DNA of 64,000 bases from Sphagnum compactum (Eukaryota; Bryophyta; Sphagnopsida; Sphagnales). The translations under genes were made by a program, and so were the position numbers. The number at the start of each line of letters is the position of its first letter. Position 1 is the stretch's first letter. The notes beneath the pieces were generated by a model. That model was not told the origin of the DNA and ran no database searches. It worked only from the letters and a program-made list of their open reading frames with translations. Shown here piece by piece: positions 35,958-47,370 of this stretch. The stretch spans positions 5,146,001 through 5,210,000 of the forward strand of contig OZ234495.1 of assembly GCA_965153455.1 (NCBI GenBank), written 5' to 3'.

Positions 35958-36287
35958 TTGCCCACTGATTTCATTGGGCTTGAATCTGTTGATGGTTTCT
36001 TTAACCTTCAACCTTCATATCCTTCTCTTAATTCAATGTCTTCATTATTATATGTAACCATTGGCGATCTTGTTTGGTGCATCGATGGATTTGATATCTT
36101 TGTGCAGTGTTGTGATCAATTTTCTCTTGAGTCATTTGATAAGTTTGTTGTTGATTCTTCTAAGTTACATCCCCAAATAGGTGCTCAATTGGTTGGAGAG
36201 TTCTTCATCTCACACATATCTTTAAACATTGATGAGTTGGATTCTCTTCCCAATTTTTCAACATTTGATTTTGTATTAAATTTGTGA
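35958..36287 (+). CDS. hypothetical 109-residue ORF
   Basis: An uninterrupted ORF of 109 codons with fairly even amino-acid use (for example LSYPSLN-like and DLVWCIDGFDIFVQCCDQF segments) stands in very AT-rich DNA where ORFs this long are uncommon. I do not recognise a domain. It could be a fragment of a mobile-element protein or a chance ORF, and no neighbour supports a function. Confidence 0.25.
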   Translation: MPTDFIGLESVDGFFNLQPSYPSLNSMSSLLYVTIGDLVWCIDGFDIFVQCCDQFSLESFDKFVVDSSKLHPQIGAQLVGEFFISHISLNIDELDSLPNFSTFDFVLNL

Positions 36288-36289
36288 TT

Positions 36290-37860
36290 CATTTCCTTTG
36301 AACTTCATCTTGTTATATCTAATTGTAATGTCATGTTGTTTTTTTCACACTACATCAAAAATTTAGCATGTGACGAATTAATAATGAAAATAGTGCAAAA
36401 TTTGTTCATTCATAAATTTGTACATTTTACACACAAATATCATGTATTGAAAACACGTTCACTAATACACAAATGAATTCAAATCCACTAACTTAAATCA
36501 TTCTGAATTGTAAAAGTGAACCAAATTTAACATGCCCTAATTTCATTTCACCTTCAATGAAACTTCAACCACACATTCACTTGTAGTCAAATAATTTATC
36601 AATGTTATATAAATTTATAATAATCATTATTTAATATAATTAATTTATAATGTATAAGATTATTTCTCATAACCATTTATTACATCAATTAATTACAATA
36701 TGACAAATTAGAAGCTGCTTTAAACCAATTTAAAATTTATTTAATAATTTATTTTACATATAATTTTGAATTTAATTCTCATATATTATTTTGGGCCTTC
36801 ATTTATTACAATGTAAAGACATTTATAGCAAATAAAAAAATGAAATCCAATCTTAATCATATGTGTTAACATATATTTAATATCTATATATATATTATAA
36901 TATATTAGATATAATATATTTCACTAACATAATGTAATACAATATATAGATTAACTTATAATTAATCAACATATTCCATTATTTTGAAACCAAATGAACT
37001 ACAATGAAATTCCAAATAAATAATAATTAAGGAAGATGTTCTTTATTTAATTTTTAATTTTACTAATCATTAATATTAAATTTACATATTCCATATATAT
37101 AATTGAAATAAAAAATTTTAATGTACTTTATTTGATTTTTGGATTATATTAAATAAGTAATAAATTATAATAAATAATTTATTAGTCTATTATTAATTAT
37201 TGATAAATTATTATTAATTGTATTATTTATTAACATACTATTTATAATAATATTTTTCTACTTTCTTAACATTCGAAATTAATTTAAAATATTTTTACAT
37301 AAATGTATTTCAATGTATTTATTATACCAATTAATGATACAATTATTTTTAGTTTATGTACAAATACTTTCATTTTTAAATCCAAAAAAATAATATTGAA
37401 ATACAATTATATTTTTAATTCTGAAAAATACGTCAGATTTTCTTTTCTTCATCTACATTTTTCCTTTCCTACCTATTTGCCTACCTACACAAGCAAGTAG
37501 GTGCTAGTTTTTTACTTATGTAGGTAGGTAGGTTTGAATCTTCTTGAAACTTTAAATTTTAAAAAAAAAACCAAATAATAAAATTATTTCAATTAAATAA
37601 TCCATAAAAACCAAAATAAATTATTAGTATGAAATAATATATTAAATTGGATTAAATAATCAATATTAGATAATATAGACTAATCATTAATATTCAATCA
37701 TCTAGATTAAATAATTAATATTCAATAATCTGCTTTAAATAATTAATATTAAATAATTAAAATATTCAAAAAAATAGTTGTTTATATGTTAGTGAATTTA
37801 CGAATGAATTTACTTTTCCATATCAACATGTCATCGATCACTAAGCAATTGATGAATTCG
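36290..37860. other. extremely AT-rich block
   Basis: Almost only A and T with many TTAATAATTTA, ATTATAAT and TATATAT words. Coding is absent. Around 37469-37533 CCTACCTA and TAGGTAGGTAGG words form a short imperfect inverted repeat. The composition fits a scaffold-attachment-like or easily unwound region, which is inference only. Confidence 0.6.
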
Positions 37861-38139
37861 TTAGGAATTCATTAGGATCGAAATTCAGCTAATTCATTAC
37901 AAAACCTAGTGAATTTATTAGTGAATTTGGACTCATTATGTACTAGTGGTTTGACACATTGATAAATATGTTGATAGATGAAGTACGAACTTATAAAAAT
38001 GTTGCACAAATTTCGTATCTTCTTATAAATCCATGTGTTAAATGTGTTTTCAATACATGATATCAGTGTGTGAAACATATGAATTATAAATGAACAAATT
38101 TTGCACAATTTCCATTACTAAGTTGTGAAATGCTAAGTT

Positions 38140-40161
38140 TGTAATGTAGGTTCTATTGTTCATTTTAGTTTTGAAACTTCTACATATGAAGCTAAACTTC
38201 ATCATGTTGTATTTAATCATAGTGTTCATGTTATTTCTTCCACATTAGGTTTTGTTATTCATTTGAGCTTTGAAACTTTTACATTTGAAGCTAAGGTTGT
38301 TGAAGCAAATGTTTTTGAATCTCCTTTCAAGGATTTAATTTCGAAATCACATTTCCTTGACATGGATGAAAAGGAGATTGAGAATGTCAATAAAGGAGGA
38401 CATTGAACAAGTAAACATGTTGAATTGTGGGCAAAAAATGTGTTTGATGAATGGCAAGATTTTCATGAATATAGCACAAAAACATTGATCATTGATTTTT
38501 CTGAAAATGAATCTTGTGGACATGTTGTCATGTTTCGTTTTATAGGTTGCAAAAAAAGATGGTACCTTATATCCACCAACAAGGTAAGTTTTTCTCTTTT
38601 TTGTTGAATTTTGTTTTTTTTCTAATTGAATTTTAAACCTAATTTTAATCTTTTTTTAATGTTTTTATTATGTAGTAACCAAGCCTTAATTCACAGTATC
38701 GGAATACTTATACATCACAAGAAACAACAACGTGTGGTTGAATTAAGTAAGACACTTGTAATCTCATTTAACATTTTCATCCAAAGTTATATCATGTCAA
38801 AGTTGTTAACAATGAAGCTGCTCTCTAAGTGTCAACTATTGGTCTTCGAAAAACCATAACAAGATCTAGTGTTTTGTGTGTTGAAGAGGAGTGCAAGGTG
38901 TTGATTCAATTAATATGTTAGATCACATTTTTAGAAAGCTTGAATTTGATATTCAAGTACTTCTATATGCGAAATTTTATAAAAGGTGTTTCAAACTTCA
39001 AAATGTGGATTTTAAATAATTCACATTATTTTCATTGCCTACTAATGTTGTCTTCAAATTTTGTCAAGGTGTTTCCAAGAATTAAAAGATAAAAATTAAA
39101 TGGTGTTCTACAGATTGACATCGGCCTATTATTGATTATTTAGTTGCTGATGTGATTGAACATTCAAGGAATTGGTTCATCATTGTCCTACCGCTTGGCT
39201 TGATGACAAACCTAGGCCTCATCTTTTATTTTTGTGCATAAAACATAATGGAGATCTTTTGATGATGTTTGGTTTAAAATTTCTCCTATTGGGCAGAACC
39301 AACTATCATTGATTATCAATATTAAGTTACTATAATTTTCCAAATTTGAAAAACAAATCTTATCAAATCAAATTGGCCAAGGTACTAATATTACTTACAT
39401 GGAAGAAACATTTGTTCCTCGACAATATAGGATGGAAGTAATAAGGCACAAGGATTCAATTTTGTATGGCAAGTTATATAACTTTCTCTTTTTAAAAAAA
39501 AAATTCTTTTGATTTTTTTATGTGGTTTGTTTTGTGTGCAAGTACAAGCCTATTTATAAACATTTATAGGATCAAGCAACACAACAGATTATTATTGGGG
39601 AAATGAAATTTAGTTGATTGTTGGATTATGAAAAGGCATTCACCAAAGAAAATTTGCATATGAAAAAATTAAGATAAAGTAAATTGTTATTCTTGAATTT
39701 TTTTCAATTTGACAATTTTTTGCAAATTAATGTTTCTCTTTTTCTAGTTTTAAAAAAAAATTATATTCTAACAATTTAAATGCAAGATGGTTTTCATTTC
39801 ATGGAAGGAACAGTATTGATCATGATGATGACATCATTATTGTTGTTTATGTTGGCATTAGAAGTGTTATTCATCTTGACTATTGTTTTGCAATTGGTAC
39901 TACCATTATGGTTTCTTGTGGCATTGTTTCTCCTCATGTTCCTATTGGATATGTTGCAACTAAAATCAAAAGAAGGTGATGAGTAGAGTTGGTGCTTCTA
40001 TAGATAAAGAAAATGTGGTGCATGTACCTCATCTAGGTGGATTGGGTAGACCTACTATCAATCATAAAGACAATTTTTGGAATGTTGTGTTTGATAAGGA
40101 ACTTCCAAAGTACCAAGATCATCTGGATGTAATATTTCCTTGCCCCCAATTGAGACAATGA
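38140..40161 (+). pseudogene. decayed mobile-element-like ORF (ZMYM/QRICH1-like segment)
   Basis: Plus-strand open pieces are spread over 2 kb. At 38163-38583 an almost open frame contains two related segments (FETSTYEAK and FETFTFEAK) followed by ELWAKNVFDEWQDF. This segment recalls the WA-x-x-x-F-x-x-W core of ZMYM2/QRICH1-like and related transposon-derived proteins. At 39780-40161 two overlapping pieces read VSCGIVSPHVPIGYVATKI and then HLGGLGRPTINHKDNFWN. Stops and AT-rich gaps separate them. The family assignment is tentative. Confidence 0.35.
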
Positions 40162-40470
40162 ATGCCAACACAGTTTCTAGGCATGTTATAAAATTGTCAT
40201 GTTAATATTACCTATGTAATTGATCCAAAGTTAGTTTCTTCATTAGGACCATCAATGTACTAAATAAGTTTTGAATTTCATTTTTTTTTCTTGCAAATTG
40301 CAATTGTCTAAGGACTTGTTGTTATTTTTCATTTGCATTAGGTAAGCCTTTTACCTTATTGTCATACACACATAATAAAAGATTTAGGAAGTTGTGGAGA
40401 TGATGAAAGTTCAAAAAATTGTTCTAGATTTCATGAGGATGCATAGGGTTTTCAATTTTTGAAGGAGTAG

Positions 40471-40990
40471 TGGATGCCATGGGGTTTGGGTTCTTTTCAT
40501 GTTGGTTAATTAGGATTGTGGAATTTTTGGTTGTTGAGTTTCATTTAGGGAGATTTAGTCTTTCTATTTTGCAATTCCGTTTTTCGGGAAGGTGGTTGAA
40601 ACTTTGATTGGGTGAATGTATCCAGAACAAAGTGAATAATGAAAGTTCTAATTCACAGTTTTTTGTATCAATCCCATTTTTGAAGGAGTAGTGGATGCCA
40701 TGGGCTTTGGGATTTTTTCATGGTGGTTGTTGGGTTTCATTTGGGGGGATCTAGTTTTTGTATTTTGGGGTTGTATTTTATGGGAAGGTTGATTCGGATT
40801 TGGGTGAATGAATCTATCAATCCTATTTTTGAGGGCACAATGGATGCCATGGGGTTCGGGATTTTTTCAAAATGCTTGATGGGGATTATTGAATTTTGGG
40901 TTGTTGGGATTTGGATCTGGGTGAATAAATCATGACAAAATGAACAATGAAAGTTTTGATCCACAAGTTTTCTATATCAATTTTATTTAT
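40471..40990. repeat. three-copy tandem repeat
   Basis: The anchor TGGATGCCATGGG recurs at 40471, 40692 and 40841. The linked words TTTTTCATGGTGGTTGTTGGG, GGGTGAATGAATC and AATGAAAGTT recur in the same order. Periods of about 221 and 149 bp show that the middle copy lost a part. The ORF 40720-40935 crosses a unit border and is not a gene. Confidence 0.7.
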
Positions 40991-41376
40991 GTAAATGACT
41001 TCAACTTAAGAGTGTTTTGATGCTAGTGAATTTAACATAGGAGTTTTTGGAGATTCTAAGATTTCATAGGTTTTCTTGGAAATCAAAATGTATTTTTTTT
41101 ACTTTGAGTTTCTACTTTGTTGTGTAATTTTTTACCATCTTTTGAAAACAAATAAATATATTTCATACAAATAAATATCACTTTAAGAATAAGTAAAAAT
41201 AAAAAAACTCACACATCCAAGGTGATGATTCATTGCATGTTTCAATTGGAGATGAAATTGCACTATTTTCATGTAAAAGTCACCAAGAAGACTTGCCAAC
41301 AATTGAATGAAGACCATCACATTTGTGATCAAACTTGATCACACCAAACTTATTAAAAAATTGATCATCTTTTGGG

Positions 41377-42171
41377 TGAAAACACACTATGTCCCCCCAA
41401 AATTATAGTCACATGTATAATCTTTTTACAATTAAGTTTTTAGGGTAATATATGGACATCACATCTCGGATTATTTTTGCTTATTTTAAATATATTTGAT
41501 TAGTTTTAGACTTCATCTAATCAATTATTTTGAAAAATTCAACAAACATTGAAGAATTTGAATGTATGGAGTATATTCATGACAAAATAATACCTATCAT
41601 AGAGTTTGAAAATTGCAATATGTATTTCAAAATTAAGGTTGTGGATGGAATTCTTGGGCGAATTTTTTTATGGTGTATGATATTGATATACATCAATTAA
41701 ATCTAGGACAATCAATAATTTTAAAGTTTTTGGATGAAATTCCATTCAAAAATGTGTTTTTTGCATTTGTTTAATAGTGTGCATAGTAATTAATTTTTTG
41801 TAGGAAAAAACCACTACCATATCAAAGAGGAGGAGATTTTATAGATGGGCATTGCATTAGTTTTTCAATTTTCTTTTGTTTGGTAATGTTTCATGAATCA
41901 TAAACATGAGGCCCTATGGTTGCTAAAAAGCTATAAGTTATATACTTTATGTACATTGATTTTATCTAATCCTTTTCATCTAACTATTGGATCAAAACTA
42001 ATTTCGACTCAAAATGAACTTTGAGTTTAAAAATGTTGTTGTGCAAATTTTTAAAAAAATTATTTGTGTTTAAAATAACCAAAAAATGTTATCAAGATTT
42101 TAGCTTATAGCATACTATAATACTTGTTATACATCATCTTTTTTGAACAAAAGTGGCTCACCCTTAATGTG
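41377..42171 (-). repeat. dispersed ~800-bp repeat, copy 2 (inverted)
   Basis: Reverse-complement copy of 18881-19680. Matching landmarks in this orientation are GGACATCACATCTCGGATTA, CAAAGAGGAGGAGATTTTATAGATGGGCATTGC (in part) and ACTTGTTATACATCATC. The homology ends near CACCCTTAATGTG at 42171, just where copy 1 enters its ORF tail. No gene lies inside. Confidence 0.85.
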
Positions 42172-43620
42172 ATTTCACCCTTTTAAAATTAGCTTGCAAT
42201 TTCAACAACATTCACATTTGCATAACCTTAAACATTGCAAAAAATGTAGATTGCAAAAATGTTGTAATAATCACAATTGACTCCATCGACAACTTACTAC
42301 AAATAAATTCAAAAATTTATTGAAAACAATTATTAAACCATAAACAACAACCCACCAAACAAACAAACAAAAATTAAAAAAACAAAGATGTAAATCCTTT
42401 CATCCTATATTGACCTCAAAAGCAAAGTCTCCAACATGTTACAAAAGAATGCAACACTCCTAAAACTTAATTCCAAAAAGATACCCAATCCCCACATTTG
42501 TGCACACTCAATTATTTTAACAAAGGGACATTGCATTGTAGACCGGAATAACACAACATAATTTACATGAAGCTTGCATCATTTTTCTACTAACATTCAA
42601 CCACTGGAGGGGATTCTTTCGTCAAATGATTACTTGCTATCCACGAGTGCCTTAACAAGACATTGTTTTTGTATAGGAGGTCGTTTCCACAAGGATCTTA
42701 TGACCATCGATTCCAAACCAAAAAAAAAACACTTACATGAATAATAGTGTTTAGCTTGAAGTTCTTGTTGGTCTTGAACTCTCACTCCATTACTTCTCCC
42801 CAAACAACTTGTAATTATTAGTAATGCTTTGAAAAACCTAATGCAATATAACTTGAATTTTCCTATGACAATTTGGGATATTTATTGGTGTGCAATAAAC
42901 TTGGTGATCATTGCTTGAAGCTTGTACATCAATTAAGATTTTTGTACAACAATGGAGACTATTACATTGCATTAGGATTTAGGGTTTAAGAAACAAGGAT
43001 GACGGATTTGGCAATAGTTTCAATTGGCATGAATAGAGTTTTGAATCTGTGCAAGTTATGTGACTAGTTCATGGGATGGTGAAATGGCCCATGGAATGAG
43101 ATGACATGTGATGGTCAAAATCTTCATCCAATGGATGCCATGGGAGGGGATTGTGTGTTACACAAGCTACTTTTGGTAATGTGCTTAAGTGGCAATTATG
43201 TGAATGGGAATCATGGGTTTAGGTTGGGGGCTGGGGGAGGGGGGGTTCTAAAATTCGAAATTGTAATTTCAGATATATGACAACAAGTAAGGGGTAATGA
43301 AAAAGTTGAAATTGCAAATTTTCATTTTAAGTATTTTCTAAATGATGGGAATATAAATAGGGTACTTAAAATTAGATGATGCAAATATATTTAAAATATT
43401 TCCAATTTTAATATTATATATATATAAATCTACTATTTCATAGCATACCCAAAAATAATGGGAATAAACAAGAGAAGTGATTGCCATCATATGAAGGAAA
43501 TTAAGGATAAACCAGGCTCTAATTACAACAGACTGCAGGGATTCTTTAAGTGCTCATGTGGGAGAATGCAGATGTGGGTCCTGGCAGTGCTCTCAGTAAG
43601 TTGGAGCTGGGAACTGAACA
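42172..43620. other. gene-poor DNA
   Basis: AT-rich with a G-rich stretch near 43225-43250. I see no conserved ORF. Confidence 0.4.
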
Positions 43621-43630
43621 CAGCCCAATT

Positions 43631-43820
43631 GATAACAACAACAGAAAAAGAATATAATAAGATAAAATAAAATTGATAACAACAGAAAAAGAGTAGAATA
43701 AAATAAAATAAAATTGATAACAACAGAAAAAGAAGAAAAAAATAAAATAAAATAAAATATGATAACAACAGAAAAAGAATAAAATAAAATAAAATAAAAT
43801 AAAATTGATAACAACAGAGA
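43631..43820. repeat. 43-bp minisatellite
   Basis: Five copies of GATAACAACAGAAAAAG followed by a variable AATAAAATAAAATAAAA tail start near 43631, 43674, 43715, 43761 and 43806. The spacing varies from 41 to 46 bp through the AAAAT microsatellite part. The Phe/Tyr/Leu-rich minus-strand ORFs over it come from the repeat. Confidence 0.92.
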
Positions 43821-45455
43821 AGGATACAAGATGAGCTGTTGTATCCTGCAAACAAATGGGTCCTCCTCAAACAACAGTGAACTAACTGCAGATGATCACT
43901 AAACCCTAAACCCTCTTAACTACAGGGTCCAGGGATGATGTCAGTGGACAGTAGCCAACTTGCATCCCTTTGGGTGCAAGTGTTTGATGGGCACAGTGAA
44001 CCAGCACCCCACCAGTGCACCATGGAGATTTTTGTACATTTTGCTCTCATTCTGGCTACTCAAAATCTCAAAAAACCACATGATTTCTGCACTTGTTAGA
44101 TGGCAAGCCTGTACAATCTAGCTAAATTTTTCAAAAAATGTTTAAATTTTTTCCACAAACTAGCTGAAATTAGTGCAAGCAAGTGCTACTAAATTTATAA
44201 TGATTGAATCCAAAGTGGGTAACTTATAATACACAAGGATGTGCTGACTAGACTTGTGTGTTTCAACATCTGATTAATGTCATAATGTGATTTACAGAAA
44301 GCTGTTGGCAGCTTGCAAATTTCAGTAGTGGAAAAGGTTTTAATTTCTCATGACAGTAACGGTTTTGCTGGAAGCTTGCTTGCTTGCTTGCATGCTTTTG
44401 CTAAAAGGGTGAATCTGTTTGTCTTACTACCCTGAGGGCTTTCTGACTTGCAATATTGTTTTGCAGGGTTAATTGAAGCATGAACAACAACATCTGAGCA
44501 GCAATTATGGTGAATCAGTCTTCATTCCTCCACGTTGTCCTCACAAGTCTGCAATTACTTGAAGGTGGGAATGTCAGCCAGGTGCTTATATAATTTGTCA
44601 GATTGTCCGTGATATTATCATCTTCATCCTTCTCAGCAAGAGTACCTATTCCTTTTTTAATTTCTTTTTTTTAATTTCAGTGGCAGCTGTGCACATGGTA
44701 TCTGGTTATGGTCTCTTTGTATTCAGACATTGAAGGGCAGAGAAATAAAGGACTTTGGGCCCTGAAAGAAACCAATCTTGAAGAAAACAATACATATGTG
44801 GAACATGGTCCAGACTCCAGTTGGGTGCATTTTTTTTGTGTGTTTTTGGATTGTCTTCCCCTGGTAGTGATGAACTTGCAGGCCAATTCATAACAACTAT
44901 GCACCTAAGAGAGTAAATGGCCCCTTGGATCTACACACAAGTTTTGTTCTTGTTTATACCAGTCTCATACTGGTATTGGGTCCAAGGCTGCTTTCTTGCC
45001 TGGTATATGGCAGGTATTCTAAACCTGGTACTGGTATTAAGGCAGGTGTATGTATGTATACCAGTGTTGGGCTGATATCATCATTTTTATGATATATCTC
45101 AGTTCCAGTTCTCAAAATAGGTTTTAAGAACCAGGCCCAATCTTTCATTCTTCTTCCATTTTTCTCATTTACTATATCTGGCAAGGATATCAATTTATTT
45201 ATTTATTTATTTAATTTAAAGGTCAGATCTCAATTTTCTAGATCTCTTGGAAAATAATATTTGTCAATTATCTAAGGCGGTTATGATAGCCTGAATAACA
45301 AAATCCAGCAATTTTTTTACAAACACTCTATGTAAAGGGGATGAAATTACATATTACATGTCCACACAAGCTCATCTTGCTTAAACTCACCCTCTTCTAA
45401 CTCTTTTAAATAAACATAAACTCTATCGAGCTACAGGGCTAAGTGCAACCTACAT
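43821..45455. other. intergenic DNA without a recognised gene
   Basis: A short telomere-like AAACCCTAAACCCT lies near 43901. The stretch 44955-45140 has repeated ACCAGT/ACTGGT and TTCTCAAAATAGG words like a foldback element. TTTA repeats occur at 45196-45216. An ORF at 44708-44893 could be an exon scrap but matches nothing I know. Confidence 0.35.
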
Positions 45456-45459
45456 TAGA

Positions 45460-47370
45460 ATCATTAGGTCAGTTTTTGCTTATAAAAATTAACTTTATCT
45501 AAATTATTTGATTGCAACCAACATCTACTCAAATTCATAAGTATCCAAGCAAAGAAAAAATCTTTTGTTTTAATTTGAGGTCTCACAATGCCAAGAATCT
45601 AATAAGCAAGGGAAGCAGTAGTTGGAAAAAAGGATTTATGTTTTCCTAACCACTCCAAATGACATTAAATGCATCAACTAGATACCTCTTAAACATTTGC
45701 AATTCCCTATTCACCAAATTCATGGCTAGCTCATTAATCATAGGATTCATTTTTACAATTCATGATTGGAAAATTTGATTCCAATGCTTTTGAAATGCTA
45801 CCTTATTTTCAATCAATAAAAGATTTTTAAATCTTGAGTCTAACATTAAAAAAACATATTATGAACTTTCTTTTTTTCATACATCCTTCGAAATGAATTT
45901 TTTTTGTCTAAAACCTCACATATTTCCTTTTTTATGTTAGATGCAAACATTGACAACTCCAAAGCCACACCATAATCATCCTCCATCATATTATCATAGA
46001 AGGTGCAACTTCAAATTATTTTTTAAGTTTCAAGGTCATGATAATTGTTGCATGCAAGGCATTAGAAAATAACTAATGCCCACATGATTGGTGTAGCACA
46101 CAAACATTCACAACCAAAGAAAAAACATCAAATGAAATATGTGCCAAGTTAGAGGTGGAGGAACATAACTAATAATTATCACTAATATTTGTCAATTTCG
46201 ACCATGAATTGTAGTGCTGCCTAGAACAATATGATCTTACTTACAAACTTGTAGAAACAATTTTCTTATTAACAAAATAATAATGCTAGAACTCTCACAA
46301 GCAAACAAAAAAATCAAAACCACAATGTATGAAAACCAAATCAATTTAGTTTACATTAAAATATTTATTTTTCTTAGCCTGAAACTAGTTTCAATATAAA
46401 CTTCGTTCCATTCCTATTGACCTTTACTAGATTTTTTTTGGCCAAATGATGCATTTATGTAAATCTACCTCGGTAGACTTTATAAAAACCATATTTACAG
46501 CCCTTACAAACTTTTTCATTAAAAGGTGACATATTGGTAAGCTTTGTAGAAAACATGCCCAAAACACATTTCTTGAAAGTTTTTTTCTAAACCCAAAACT
46601 TCACATTTCATAATAGACTTGAAAATACTTATCATTGTATTCAAATTTGAACCTTTATTTTTTACATATGTTATAGTCATATTTTTCACACCATATGCAT
46701 CCAAAAGATTAATCAAGTTTTTTTCCCAATGCATGTCTTATGGTCTCAATAACCTCAAATAAGCTAAGAATTACATGTTTTGATTTCCGATCAAATCCCA
46801 AAAAAATTATAACAAGTGTAAAGACATTATGAACGCCCTTGGACATCCAAAGATCAAAATTAACAATGGCAAAATAACACTCTTTAAGGAAAAGCAAAAC
46901 ATTTGTATGTTTGGTTTTCTCCATTAAGTTAGACGAAACATCATGTGAAAAAAACTTTTGTAAAGGGAATTGAAATTGAAGACTTGTATGCAAGATCAAA
47001 TGTTTTAGCCAAACATTTTTCACAAACTACAAAGGCAAATAGCTTTTCACTACCAAAAGAGCAAGATCCTCTGGAAACATTTCCTTTTTCACATCATTTT
47101 TGAAGGCCTTTTTGAAGCAAAATAAATAAATATGAATGAATTAAATACATTTGCTCATTTCTTAACATTTTGTTTTTTCACATTCCTCTCATTGCACTAT
47201 TGACTTCCTCTTTAATTTTTTTGAAAATTATTACATTGTTTTCATCAACACATTGTTTTTTTAGACATGTTATTCCATTTTTCTTATAATATGATATTAG
47301 ATCTTTCCTTAATTTTATTTTTGGATTTAAGGAAAAGACATATGATTGGAATAACACATGGTATAACACA
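45460..47370 (-). mobile_element. decayed hAT transposase
   Basis: Minus-strand pieces in order. NPKIKLRKDLISYYKKNGIT (47330-47260) is followed by FPEDLALLVVKSYLPL. FDLWMSKGVHNVFTLVIIFL (about 46860-46800) has the hAT core DLWMS motif. LLDAYGVKNMTITYVKNKG follows (about 46710-46650), then CFGHVFYKA. Near 45600-45490 a diverged ILGIVRPQIKTKDFFFAW resembles the C-terminal dimerisation region IVGSQIETERIFSLA. Many stops and frameshifts show it is dead. The 8-bp target duplication and terminal repeats were not found. Confidence 0.8.

Noticed and set aside
18881-42171. LTRs of one large retrotransposon
   Set aside because: The two copies are in inverted, not direct, orientation and no gag-pol lies between them in a consistent direction.
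43523-43874. Tyr/Phe-rich minus-strand ORFs resembling membrane proteins
   Set aside because: They are produced by the AATAAAATAAAA minisatellite.
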